NCBI GenBank assembly: GCA_023678885.1
Contig: CM043012.1
Location: 17,024,036-17,088,035 of the forward strand
Direction: 5' to 3'
Length of the DNA stretch: 64,000 nt
Source of the DNA: Pogostemon cablin
Taxonomy: Eukaryota > Streptophyta > Magnoliopsida > Lamiales > Lamiaceae
The notes under the pieces: generated by a model
What the model was told of the DNA's origin: nothing
What the model saw: the letters and a program-made list of their open reading frames with translations, nothing else
The model's database searches: none
Translations under genes and position numbers: made by a program
Shown here: piece by piece, positions 47,745 through 57,780 of the stretch
Numbering within the stretch: the first letter of the stretch is position 1
How the letters are laid out: the number at the start of each line of letters is the position of its first letter

Positions 47745-49025
47745 AAATAATTTATTATTTTAAATATTAATTTTTATATTCTCTTATTTATTTATAATTT
47801 TAATAAAATAACTTATATTTTATTTTAAGTAATTTAATATAAATACCATAGTAAAAAAAATTATATTGTATTATTTAATAATTATTTAACCATAATTAAA
47901 ATTTATTGGTGATACCATATATAGACAATATATTTTAAGAAAAAATTTGATTAAAATTATTTATAATATGCAATCACCAATATTTTGACAAAGGATATAA
48001 TAATATAATAAAAGGTTTGTTTCGAAACTTAAAATATGTGAGATTAGATACATTGAATAATGATGAAGAATCACTCAAAAATTGACTACGGACGCCATAT
48101 CAGAAAACAAATATTGATGGAAAAACGGAACTTTTCTTCATCCAGAGGTAACAGTTATTACAGCAATTACACATTCACGTACTTACACAATTTGAAGAAA
48201 ATTAATTGTAACTTGGAAAACTAAGTTGTAATTTATAATTTTTTTATACTTTCATACAAATCAGGTAAGAGCAACATCTCGATGTTGGCAAATGATATTG
48301 GAAGCGAGTTTTTAAATAATTGTTGATTTATTAATTTTAACATATTACTTTTATTTAATTTTAGCATATTATTCATATGTATTTTAATAAAAATAATTCT
48401 ATAAATATTTTAAAATATACTTATTATTATTTATATAATTTAAAACCTAAAAAATCAGGCAAATATTTTATTTTAAATAATTTATTATTTTAAATATTAA
48501 TTTTTATATTCTCTTATTTATTTATAAATTTAATAACATAACTAATATTTTATTTGAAGTAATTTAATATGAATACCATAGTAAAAAATATCATATTGTA
48601 TTATATAATATTTATTTAACCATAATTAAAATTTATTGGTGATACTATATGTAGACAATATATTTAAGAAAAAAATTGATTAAAATTATTTATGGTATGC
48701 AATCTCCAATATTTTGGCAAAGGATATAATAATATAATAAAAAGTTTGTTTCGAAACTTAAAATATGTGAGATTAGATACATTCAAATTTAACAGAATTA
48801 TGATGAAGAATCACTCAAAAACTGACAGCGGACGCCATATGAGAAAACAAATATTGATGGAAAAACGAAACTTTTCTTCATCCAGAGGTAACACTTATTA
48901 CAACAATTACACATTCACGTACTTACAAAATTTGAAGAAAATTAATTGTAACTTGCAAAACTAAGTTGTAATTTATAATTTTTTTATACTTTCATACAAA
49001 TCAGGTAAAAGCAACATCTATAGAG
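47745..49025. repeat. 729 bp-period duplication inside the Helitron
   Basis: Blocks 47745-48290 and 48470-49020 are near-identical (CAATCACC at 47971, CAATCTCC at 48700). Each ends just before the helicase-like exon (AATCAGGTAA, GCAACATCT). Only the second copy leads into the helicase motifs; the first breaks off after GCAACATCTCGATGTTGG. A 90-codon frame at 48692-48964 lies in the second copy; I see no family in it. Confidence 0.85.
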
Positions 49026-49232
49026 ATAGTAAACAAGAGTCAGGGACAATCATTATCGAGTGTTGGGGTTTTCCTAACGAAACATATTTTTACACATGGT
49101 TAGTTATATGTTGCGCTCTCCAGGATTAAGAGTAGCGCAGGTCTAAAAATACTTTGTCTGGATGAAGAAGGAAAAGCATGCAACATCACAATTAATGTTG
49201 TGTTTGGTGAGATTTTTAGAAATTTACAGTAA
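49011..49232 (+). pseudogene. Helitron helicase C-terminus (Pif1-like motifs V and VI)
   Basis: A single frame reads VNKSQGQSLSSVGVFL, then HG-stop-LYVALSRIKSSAGLK, then ILCLDEEG and INVVFGEIFRNLQ before TAA 49230-49232. In Pif1/RRM3 and Helitron helicases INKSQGQSL and HGQLYVALSR are the DNA-contact and arginine-finger regions. The internal TAG (about 49102) stands where Gln is expected. This is the last exon only; ATPase motifs and the Rep domain are absent. It lies about 250 bp from the 3' hairpin, the normal position. Confidence 0.88.
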
Positions 49233-49454
49233 TTAATGTTACAGATAATATAAATATGATTATATTTAACTTTTCATTTATATCAATTCAATTACATAAT
49301 ATACCATTTAAGGGTAAACATCAGAATTACACTAAGTAAAGATAAATATATACAAGCATGAAAAATAAAAGAAAATAGCATTACATCAACGCACATCAAA
49401 ATTAACATAACAAAGTAAAGATCATTTTAAAATATCATATTATAAAAAATATAA

Positions 49455-49483
49455 CCCTTGTAATACACGGAGAAATATACTAG
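49455..49483 (+). other. Helitron 3' terminal hairpin and CTAG end
   Basis: ACCCTTGTAATACACGGAG then AAATATACTAG: a 6 bp stem with one mismatch, an AAT loop and a CTAG terminus followed by T. This matches the CTRR ending of Helitrons. Confidence 0.82.
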
Positions 49484-49549
49484 TACATATATAACAATAA
49501 AAGATAATTAAACAATTAATACAGTTATATATCATGAAATAAAATGCAG

Positions 49550-50565
49550 AAAACATGCCCGGCTGCCCGACGAAAAGCATCTCCACGACTCCTCCTTCAT
49601 GTGTTGTTCCGTGCACCCCACGCCAGTCACACGACCGCATCAGTACGTCAGAACTTTTGCGTACTACGCCTGCCGTGCGCCATGTCTTCGATGCAGTACG
49701 CTCGCGCCTTGCTCCATGCACCATGCCTTCTGCGCACTGCGTCCGTCGTGCGCCATGCCTTCCGTGCACTGCGCTCGCCGCGCGCCATGCATTCCCGGGC
49801 TGCAACCGCCGCGCACCAAGCGTTCCGCGTGCTGCACTCGCTGCGCGTCAGTTGGCACGATCCGTGCGCCAGTACCCAGCAATCTGCACACCACTGTGCA
49901 TCAATCCTTCCGCATCCTCGCATGCCAGCCCGCGTGCGCACTGTCGTGCAGCCCTCCGAGCGTTTGCACCCGCCAGCCTTTGGTTGTCATCCAGAACGCA
50001 TGCCCGTCAGTCAACATGCACCCGTACGCCATGACGAGTACAAATGCACGGCTTCTCGCACACCAGCGCTTTACAATGCACGGCTACTTGCTGTTTCCGT
50101 ACGAGCTTACCTGACAACACGGCTCCTCGCTCCACAACATCTTGTCCATGATGCGCCCCAGCCATCTGTTAGACCTGCTCGGAGCTTGCTCATCAACGTG
50201 CACCTTTTGCTTGCCATTGTGCACCCGTACGCCTTGCGCCCACCAACGTGTGGATTCACACGGCAACCTCCGAGTGTTATACATGCCGTGCGCCAAGCCT
50301 GCCTACACACGGTAGACAATGTGTGTTGTCCACCTTCACCAGGCGGCAACCTTGAAGTCATGAACCAAAAGCTTTTCGCACGTCTGCAACCGTGTGCCAC
50401 CTGCTCTGCAGCTACATGATCCGTGCGTGCCAACATATGCCACTGTGTTACCTTCCAACCATGCACGCAACGCGTGCCACTGCTCGGTAGCGTGCGACGG
50501 TCATCTCTCCAAGCGTGATAATTTCACAAATAGGTTTCGTGAATTCCATCACGATCGACGAATAT
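49550..50565. repeat. GC-rich island with ~32 bp minisatellite in the copia leader
   Basis: About 1 kb that is much more GC-rich than the rest of the window. At 49720-49850 CCATGC-type words recur every 31-32 bp (49721, 49753, 49785, 49816), linked by GCGCACTGCG-like phrases. Further out, GTGCGCC/CGTGCACC words continue irregularly. Because stops are rare in such DNA, frames are open on both strands (up to 291 codons on plus), but the translations are Arg/Pro/Ala/His-rich without domains. It lies directly downstream of the copia 5' LTR in the element's sense. Confidence 0.7.
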
Positions 50566-50690
50566 TTATAGGGTTTCACATAGGGATATCATGGATTACG
50601 CAATAACCAAAACCCTAAATCCCATGTGATTCTAATTCATAATTAAACCACATATTCCACATAAACCCTAGCCTAACGTGTCACGCTTCT

Positions 50691-52116
50691 CCAAGGTATG
50701 TTGAAGAAGATGGATTCTCGTCGGAGTTTGATCGTTTGGTTAACATGAACCGTTAGGGTTTCATACATTTCTAAACCAGCGGAAGCAAGAAAATATAGAA
50801 ACGTATCACCTTTCACCAGGGTATGTTGAAGAAGATGAATTCTCATCGGCAGCCTACGCAGCCTCACCATTTTGGGCATAACTCTCTAGTATGATCTCCG
50901 ATTTGAGTGATCTATACGCCAAAATGATCATTTCTTCAGTAGCTTTCCATCAGTATATCACATAAATAGTTTTGAGTTCTATATGATTTTAGAAAAATCA
51001 TGCAAATTGATGAACAACAGCAGCAAACAACCTTCTGGTCTTCTGCTGTATTCTCAAGTCCAATCTCGACGTCGTGTGGGCGACGATCTTCGAGATCTTC
51101 TCAATATGTTATTTTCTCACCCTCCTCATAGTGCTAGGCATGATTAATCAATTGATTAGGGTTTCTGGACAGCTGAGATGATTTATATATGTGCTACAAT
51201 AGGGACCAGGAGGAGAAATTAGAGTTGGGCCTCCATTGGGCTTAAGTATCAAAACTTAACCCAAAGCTTATACTTAAGTCCAATAATAATAATATATACC
51301 ACTAAAATATTATTATTGCACTACCGTTCTAATCCCATAATTACCTTATGAACTCCTTCTTATTATGAGTCTGTTAGTCTCCCCATGTTTAAGATATACA
51401 ATGCCCATTCATTAATTAAGTTACTGACAACTCCATTAATCAATATCTCATTCGAGAGTAGTACCACTCAACCTCATTATCATGCCGGAATAAATCCACC
51501 TGCAGCGTTTGCATGATAATCCTTATGAGCTCCTCAAGGGGACATCATCAACCTATGTCGGACACGGATTCCTTCCACAATCAACAGCACATCATAGAGA
51601 CAACACCATTTCCCAACTCACTGAGTTTGTTGATTTAATTACATGTAAATCTCACCCATTGATGAATCAAAGAAATACATACTGCCCTACGTGTCGAGGT
51701 TATTGTATAGGGATTAAGAGCACGAACATCCATAATAACTGAGATCAAGTTCTCTTATATAGTCAGTATAAGTCGAACGATCTCAAGCGGTCCCGCTCAA
51801 TACACATAATTGCACTAATGTGATTCTATAGTTAAGACAAACTAATACCAAATTACATTACAACCATCCCGATAGAGTCCCCGTCTATCTCGGTTGTGAG
51901 CATCTATTTATACTTTATAAGGAAACTGATAATATGATCTTCCGCGTGTTGTCACACAACATATTATCTATAGTATAAAGTAAGTGGACTATTGCATCGT
52001 ACATATAAATAAATTATAAGATGCAATTATTTGATCATATGGTTCTCATTTCAAATAAATTAATTGATATAACATTGTTTATAAAAAAAGCTATATTTTT
52101 AGTATACAATCCAACA
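50691..52116 (-). repeat. 5' LTR of the copia element (right copy) and a partial duplication at its edge
   Basis: The LTR proper is 50719-52116. Just outside it, 50691-50718 repeats part of the LTR (CCAAGGTATGTTGAAGAAG at 50691, CCAGGGTATGTTGAAGAAG at 50816; spacing 125 bp). No TGGTATCAGAGC-type primer site is visible where it should begin, so this edge has been rearranged. Confidence 0.8.
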
Positions 52117-52313
52117 ATGGGTATATTTGACTTTGGTTAAATTGACCCCTTTTCATTAAGGGTAGGGATGTCATTTCATGGCAAAAATGAGTAGAAAATA
52201 CTTTATACTTGATGTAACCTAAATAGAAAAGGTAGTACATACCTAAATAATTAAAATAACCTCTTATGTTTCGAAAGCCAACACACCCATGTATCAATAT
52301 TGAAAAATAGGTA
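52117..52313. other. Short intergenic stretch
   Basis: Flanking DNA of the copia element. No feature recognised. Confidence 0.4.
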
Positions 52314-52532
52314 GGTGTTGCGTGAGATCGTCTCACATGAGACCATTTTACATATTTTAAATTAGTTATCATTTTCGCTATAAAATGCTATCACTTTTCA
52401 TTTATACTATAAATTATTCATGAAATAGCATTATCACTTTTCATTATTTGAGTATCACTTTTTATTATACGATTTATCACTTTATCCGTCTCCCGTAAAC
52501 CCTTATGTGAGACGATCTCACACAAGTCTTTG
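52314..52532. mobile_element. Hairpin MITE of the GTGTGAGAC family
   Basis: GCGTGAGATCGTCTCACATG at the left end is itself palindromic (GTGAGAtCGTCTCAC) and is mirrored by TGTGAGACGATCTCACACAAG at the right. The inner part contains repeated TATCACTTTTCATTAT segments. Related to 16552-16712 and 56380-56637. Confidence 0.8.
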
Positions 52533-52549
52533 TCTTGAAAAATAAAGGT

Positions 52550-52898
52550 TAATGAATTGACAACTGAAATAAAAATGACTAAGTTGAGAGTGTTATGTGA
52601 AGTGGATCGTCTCAATATTATATAGATAAATTATATAATTGAGTAGTTAAAGTATGATAAATGATACAATAAAGTATGATTTTAGAATATTATAGTATGA
52701 TTCACTAAATTATAATTAATAAGTAGTGAATTATACTATAACATCTTAAAATTATATTTTAATGTATTATTCATCATATTTTAGTAAAATCATACTTTTA
52801 GTCACCTAATAACATATTTTACCTACATAATAATGAGTTGATCTGCTTCACATAACACTCTCAACTTAGTCATTTTTATTTCAATTGTAAATTCATTA
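52550..52898. mobile_element. Foldback MITE with ~60 bp inverted arms
   Basis: TAATGAATTGACAACTGAAA then AAAATGACTAAGTTGAGAG and TGTTATGTGAAG on the left are mirrored on the right by CTTCACATAACA, CTCTCAACTTAGTCATTTTT and TTCAATTGTAAATTCATTA. The arms are over 90% identical by eye, so it is a young copy. AT-rich centre, non-coding. Confidence 0.9.
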
Positions 52899-53800
52899 CC
52901 ACTTATTTTTTTGCATGAGACGGAGGCAATATTGTTTACGTTGCATAAATTATTTTATTTGGTTCATAACATCTCCCATTATGAAAAAAAAAATGAAGAA
53001 GATGAATAAAGTAGCATTCAATTCAGTATTTCAAAATTACATTTTAAATTCAAAAGTATCATTTGCAAATAATTTATAAGTATATTTTTATTATATAAAA
53101 ATTTTAATTCCAGAAAAATAATAAATTAATTTAATAAAAAATATATTCTTTTAAAAAAATAACATGAAATAGAAAATGTGAATAATATCATGGATGGATC
53201 ATGAATGGAGTACACTTTAGAAATTAAGTACTCCCTTTGTCTTTAGTATTTTTACATGTTTTTTCATATCCATATGCCCCATTAATAATTATTCACATTT
53301 CTGAAAATATTAACAATGCATGTATAATGTTAACATCCAATGCGTTTGTCCGTTGTAATGCTAATGTTATGCCATATCATCTTTCTAAGCCTCTCATTAC
53401 TTATGGATACTATGTGAATTTACGTTAATTTCCTTTAACCATTATCTCCACGGGCCACTGCTTGGCATGTCACCTACTATTATGTAATTAAATTTTAAAT
53501 AAGATTTAATCTTTGATTTTTGTTTTTCTCACATCATGCTTATGGGTGACGTGGCAAATTTTTATTTATAAATATTAATTGAAAAATACAGATTAAAAGA
53601 AATTGAGAAAATTTACAGAATAACAAAGTGGGAGGATCCATATTCCTTTTGGAGTCATTACTGGGTAGAGGCATTGTATTTTTTGTTACAAAAATAATTA
53701 AAAAAAAATTAATTGCCTACGAACACATGCAAAAATACTTTTTATTAATAATTACTATAGTATATGTTATGTTGAGGAGGGTTCGAGGAGGGGACATTGC
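52899..53800. other. AT-rich intergenic DNA
   Basis: A possible one-ended Stowaway-like terminus (TACTCCCTTTGTCTTTAG) is at 53229. Otherwise nothing supported. Confidence 0.4.
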
Positions 53801-53967
53801 AGCAATTGCAGAGCATGCATGCAGAGAGCAGTGAAAACTGGAAGTGAGAGAGAGAGAGAGGAAGGAGGCACCCGCACGCTCCACCGCAATGCCAAGGGTA
53901 ACAGCCTTTGTCGGCTCTACTCGCCCCTCTAATTCCAATTCCAAATTATCTTACATTTTCGTTCTAA
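53801..53967 (+). other. Leader-like segment with (GA)n, unrecognised
   Basis: GAGAGAGAGAGAGAGGAAGG (about 53846) precedes an ATG at 53889 with an open frame (MPRVTAFVGSTRPSNSN) that soon runs into MITE sequence at 53968. It resembles the start of a plant transcript cut by a transposon, but 20-odd residues are not enough to name a family. Confidence 0.3.
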
Positions 53968-54324
53968 TACTTCCTCCCTCCCTCCCGTATTTTTACCCGT
54001 TTGTACGGGCTCAAAAATTAAGAAATGTTAGTTTTTTAATATATAATGTAAAAAAAAAAGATAAATTGATAAATTTTAAAGAAAAAATAAATAAAGTTAT
54101 TGAAAATGAATAAAGTGTAAAAAATAAAAAAAAATTATTGAAAATAATGAATAAAATGTAAACAATAACTAAGATGTATATTGTAAAATTGTTGGGAACA
54201 ATGAATATAATATAAAAAATATGTAACATGTATAATGTATTTTTACCATTAATTGATTCATGTAAAAATACCTAGGGCACTTCAAAATAAAAAAAATAAA
54301 GAAAGCGGATAAAAATATGGAGTA
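53968..54324. mobile_element. Stowaway-like MITE, diverged
   Basis: The left end TACTTCCTCCCTCCCTCCCG and the right end ATATGGAGTA are inverted, but the right end is poorly kept. The AT-rich interior contains GTAAAATTGTTGG-type repeats. Confidence 0.5.
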
Positions 54325-54619
54325 TCATAATTAAATGTTGGTATTATTATTTATTTATTTTTAATTTCTAGACCTCTACCATCTAATTTCTCTGTTTTGA
54401 GATTGTAAGAGTACAAATTTTGCATAAAAACAACTTATAATGTAAATGGATTTAGTAAACCAAAAAAAAAGTAATGTTTTGTACATATTTATATTCAATT
54501 AAAAATAACAATTAAAACAATTAGAAAAAATTATTTATAAAACAAATAGGAGTATAACATTATGCATTATAAAAAAATTATTTTTTTCCATCAAAATATT
54601 TTGTAATTAATAAAAATTT

Positions 54620-54971
54620 TATTTTCATTGAAAATTAGTTTATCAACCGATTAATAAAGAAATTCGTTGGTAATTTTCCGTTCATAAAGTAGTGTTCGGT
54701 AAATTTTTATTAACGAAAATTCAATTTCATTGGTAAATAATTACGTTGTAATAGTTGCTAATAATTCCGTTGACAATTTATATAATGATTTTGTTGGTAA
54801 TCCGTTGGTAAAAATGACAATGAATTTTATTCCATCGATATAAATATAATAATTTCATTGGCATTATGCTGATAAAAGAAAAATATAATTTTTGTTGGCA
54901 ATTCGTTAATAATTACAATGGATTAAATTCTATTGTTAAGTTCAACTGTTAAAAATGACTTTTTTAGTGAT
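54620..54971. mobile_element. Possible CACTA-type transposon end
   Basis: The right boundary reads, as complement, CACTAAAAAAGTCATTTTT, a CACTA terminus. Inward there are many subterminal variants of TTCCGTTGGTAAT/ATTACCAACGG in both orientations, as CACTA elements have. I could not find the partner end, so this may be one truncated terminus. Confidence 0.4.
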
Positions 54972-55105
54972 AATTTATCGAACATAACGTAATAATTACT
55001 TGATTAAAAAAATGGTAGTAAAAGATTGTGATGTATGTTCACTCAAAAAAAAAAATTATTGTATGAGGCGTTACCTAAATAATTAGTACTCCATATGTAA
55101 ACAAG

Positions 55106-55812
55106 TAGGGTATGGTACGTGTACGCCCAATTCATATACTACCCTATATTATATTTTCATCACCCTTACTCTACCCTATTACCCTTAAATGTATTATCGG
55201 GTAGGAAATGAATAATATTCATCGGGTAATGGATAATCCGCGGATAAACGGTTATCCGCAAATATAAAATGATCACCCTTGTTGTCTTCTCATTTATCTG
55301 AATTGTTCGATTCAATTTTCAAATCTAGAAAAGCAGTTGATCCAGCGAAATATCAAAAGAAGCTTTAATTAATATACCTTTCCTGACCAGTAGTAATGAA
55401 TCAATAGAAGTAATGAATCAATCAGAGATGGAAGCATACAACTTTCCTGACCAATTAATATTACGGAAAAAAATTAGTATTGTAGACTATTAGGGTTAGG
55501 GTGAAAAATAAAATCAATTATTCATTTTCTGATATATTTTCTGATGTTGATATACTATGTACTAACAATAATTTTTAATTAATATAAATAAATAGATAAA
55601 TAAAAATATATATTATATAAAATAAAGTATGCGGATAAACGGGTAGGGTAAATGTGTATTTTAAAAATACCATACCCTACCCATACCCTCAACATTTTAA
55701 GTGGGTACGGGTACTACCTACCTGATACCCGATTATGCTTCGCCCTACCCTCGCCCGATAGGGTATTACCCGTTGAGTACCCGAATTCACTGGTAAAATT
55801 AATATCCCTATC
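55106..55812. mobile_element. hAT-like foldback with GGGTA/TACCC-rich ends
   Basis: GTAGGGTATGGTACGTG and ACCCTACTCTACCC-type words at the left, and TACCCGTTGAGTACCCG and CCTACCCTCGCCC at the right, form imperfect inverted arms. CGGATAAACGG occurs in both halves. The right end (ATATCCCTAT) overlaps the next MITE. Similar in style to 56944-57780. Confidence 0.5.
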
Positions 55813-56072
55813 CATCCGTCTCCCCACAAAGGTGACGTTTCTTTTTTTCACATAAATTAAGGGTGACGCTTCTTTAATTTGTAGATGAGGAGAGAGAAAT
55901 AATATTTTAATGTATAGTGGATAGGTATATTAGTGTGGTATGTAGGTTCCATTGAGGTATGAAGTATTAATTATTTTGTGTGGGTCCCATTTACTAAAAA
56001 GGGAAATGCACCTCTTATGTTGGGATGAACGAAATGGAAAAATGCACTCCTTGTGGTGGGACGGAGGGAGTA
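55809..56072. mobile_element. Stowaway-like MITE
   Basis: TATCCATCCGTCTCCCC and GGTGGGACGGAGGGAGTA termini, TA-bounded, 264 bp. The interior shares TTAATTATTTTGTGTGGGTCC-type sequence with the copies at 16280 and 61868. Confidence 0.85.
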
Positions 56073-56083
56073 TCATAAAACAA

Positions 56084-56357
56084 ACACTCCATCCGTCCCG
56101 ATAAATAACACACGTATTTTTGTGTGCGGAAATTAAAAAAATTAGTTTTTTTATGAATAAAGATATGTAAAGTTATTGTGATGTGTGCAACAAGTGAGTA
56201 TTTTAGATAATTTAATGTAAAAGGTGTGTAAAGTTATTTGGATGTTTGAAAAAGTGAGTATTATTAAGATGCATTTTTTTCATTTTAAGAAACGTGCATA
56301 AGTATTGGGACAGATAAAAAAGAAAAGTGTGAAATAATTATCGGGACAGGGGGAGTA
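56084..56357. mobile_element. Stowaway-like MITE
   Basis: ACTCCATCCGTCCCGATAA and TTATCGGGACAGGGGGAGTA termini; about 274 bp. It sits only 11 bp from the previous MITE. Confidence 0.85.
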
Positions 56358-56379
56358 ATAAGTTTTAAATTAAATTATG

Positions 56380-56637
56380 ACAAACATTTGTATGAGACCG
56401 TCTCATGCAAGAACTTCTGTGAGACGAGTAAAAGTGATAATAGTATTAATAAAAAGTGATATTCAATCGATGGAGATAATGGTGCAGTAAACATTATTTC
56501 ATAAACAATATTTAGAGTATAGATAAAAGTGACAATATTTTTAAAGAAAAGTAATAATATCTTAAATAAAATATAATAACTAATTTAAAAAGTGTAAAAC
56601 GATCTCACATGAGACGGTCTCATACAAAACTTTTCTT
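56380..56637. mobile_element. Hairpin MITE of the GTGTGAGAC family
   Basis: TTTGTATGAGACCGTCTCATG at the left and CATGAGACGGTCTCATACAAA at the right are near-perfect complements. GTGAGACGAG and AGTGATAATAGT segments inside match the copy at 52314. Confidence 0.88.
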
Positions 56638-56665
56638 TGAATTATTTATGAATACTTGTACTCCA

Positions 56666-56895
56666 TACTCCCTCCGTCCCCTGTAAAGAGGGTCTTTTTC
56701 ACATATTGGTCGTCCCACCCAAAGAGTCCTCCTTTCTTTTTTACACACATGGGACCACGCACACCCACTAATACAATTAAAATATGGGACCTACACTCCC
56801 ACTAATACAACTACTCTCTACACATTAAATAATAATACTCCTTAATTCACGTGTCAAAAAGCAAAAAACCCTCTTAATAAGGGACGGAGGGAGTA
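56666..56895. mobile_element. Stowaway-like MITE
   Basis: TACTCCCTCCGTCCCCTGT and AAGGGACGGAGGGAGTA termini with TA duplication; 230 bp. The pairing extends inward (AAGAGGGTCTTTTT with AAAAAACCCTCTTA). Confidence 0.9.
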
Positions 56896-56943
56896 TTTGG
56901 TATTGTGCAAATTATATCGACATCCAAGTGGTGGAGTTATGGG

Positions 56944-57780
56944 TAGGGATGACAATGAGACAGGTATTTCGGGTACTCGGTCTACCCGAACCCTAATGGG
57001 AAGGGTACGGGTAGTTGTAAATGGATTTGGGACGGGTACGAATAGTTATAAAAAATCTCATTAAGGTTTGAGATAGGTACGGGTAATGTCTTAAAACCCG
57101 TGGCTACCCCGATTATATATATATACTCATATTTTTATAAAAATTAACATATACTTATATAATTTATATATTATGAGATATTTTATATTTTTTATTAGTA
57201 GTCATAAGTATATTTATTTAAATAATAGAATTTATATTATACTTATTTTATATTCCCTCCGTCCCAACTTCAACTTAGCACTTTTCGTTTTGATCATTCC
57301 CAAATTCAACTTTACACTCTATAAAATGAAAAAAAAAACTAACTAATATTTTTCTAACATACTTTTATTTCAAATTTGTAATCACCTTTTTAATACACAT
57401 AACATACTTTATAATTTTTTTTATTACCCAAAAATATCATACTACCCACAAAAGTAAGTCAAAAAGTAACTTTTCTTAAACTCCATATCTCTACAGTAAA
57501 TGCGAAGATGAATTTGGGATGGAGGAAGTATTTAATTAATAATGATGTAATTTTTATTATTAAATTTATTTAGACAATAAAAAATATAAATATATATAAA
57601 TTAAATGAATATTAAATGGGTATGGGTACCCACGAGTATTGATAAACGAAAATGGGACTTGTATGAGTACTATAATAAATTTTTAAAATGGGAATGGAAT
57701 GAATACATATAATTGTTTTTAATGGAATACGAGTACAAGTACCCAAAATAAACAGGTACCTTAACCGTTGTTATCTGCAT
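56944..57780. mobile_element. hAT-like MITE with a nested Stowaway-like MITE
   Basis: Starts TAGGGATGACAATGAGAC and ends, as complement, GCAGATAACAACGG, close to the TAGGGATGGCAAYGGG termini of a widespread plant hAT-type MITE. GGGTACGGGTA words fill both ends. The element at 57251-57530 interrupts it. No transposase. Confidence 0.6.
57251..57530. mobile_element. Stowaway-like MITE nested in the hAT-like MITE
   Basis: TATTCCCTCCGTCCCAACTTC and GAATTTGGGATGGAGGAAGTA termini; 280 bp. GGTACGGGTA-rich sequence of the host element lies on both sides, so this is the younger insertion. Confidence 0.85.

Larger units (their letters stand above)
44681..49483 (+). mobile_element. Helitron remnant nested in the copia leader
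   Basis: The 3' end is diagnostic: a hairpin CCTTGT-AAT-ACACGG (one mismatch) followed about 10 nt later by CTAG at 49480-49483, with T as the next base. The 5' end near 44681 reads TATTAATACTATAAATTTAC, like plant Helitron starts although the initial TC is lost. Inside are an RPA70-like pseudogene and the last two motifs of a Pif1-type helicase, the two protein types plant Helitrons encode. The Rep endonuclease and most of the helicase are missing. The flanks rejoin as GAACATGCA|TACATATATAACAAT, matching copia leader sequence near 44166. Confidence 0.85.
39084..52116 (-). mobile_element. Ty1/copia LTR retrotransposon, decayed, carrying a nested Helitron
   Basis: LTRs at 39084-40474 and 50719-52116 (about 1.4 kb), with TGTTGG/CCAACA termini and near-identical flanks GTGGG (39079-39083) and ATGGG (52117-52121). 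On minus the polypurine tract TAAGTGGGAGAT abuts the left LTR, so the element reads leftward. In pol, integrase lies upstream of RT and RNase H, which is the copia order. About 4.8 kb of the 13 kb span is a later Helitron insertion (44681-49483). Confidence 0.9.

Noticed and set aside
43837..49850. CRISPR-like arrays (regular short repeats)
   Set aside because: This is plant DNA. The repeats are adjacent minisatellite or direct-duplication units without unique spacers.
49544..50419. 291-codon plus-strand ORF (and overlapping long ORFs on both strands) as a protein gene
   Set aside because: The GC-rich minisatellite makes stops rare in every frame. The product is Arg/Pro/His-rich without domains and lies in a copia leader.
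53844..54113. 89-codon plus ORF as a gene
   Set aside because: Only the first about 25 codons are outside a MITE; the rest is MITE sequence. Noted only as a leader-like scrap.
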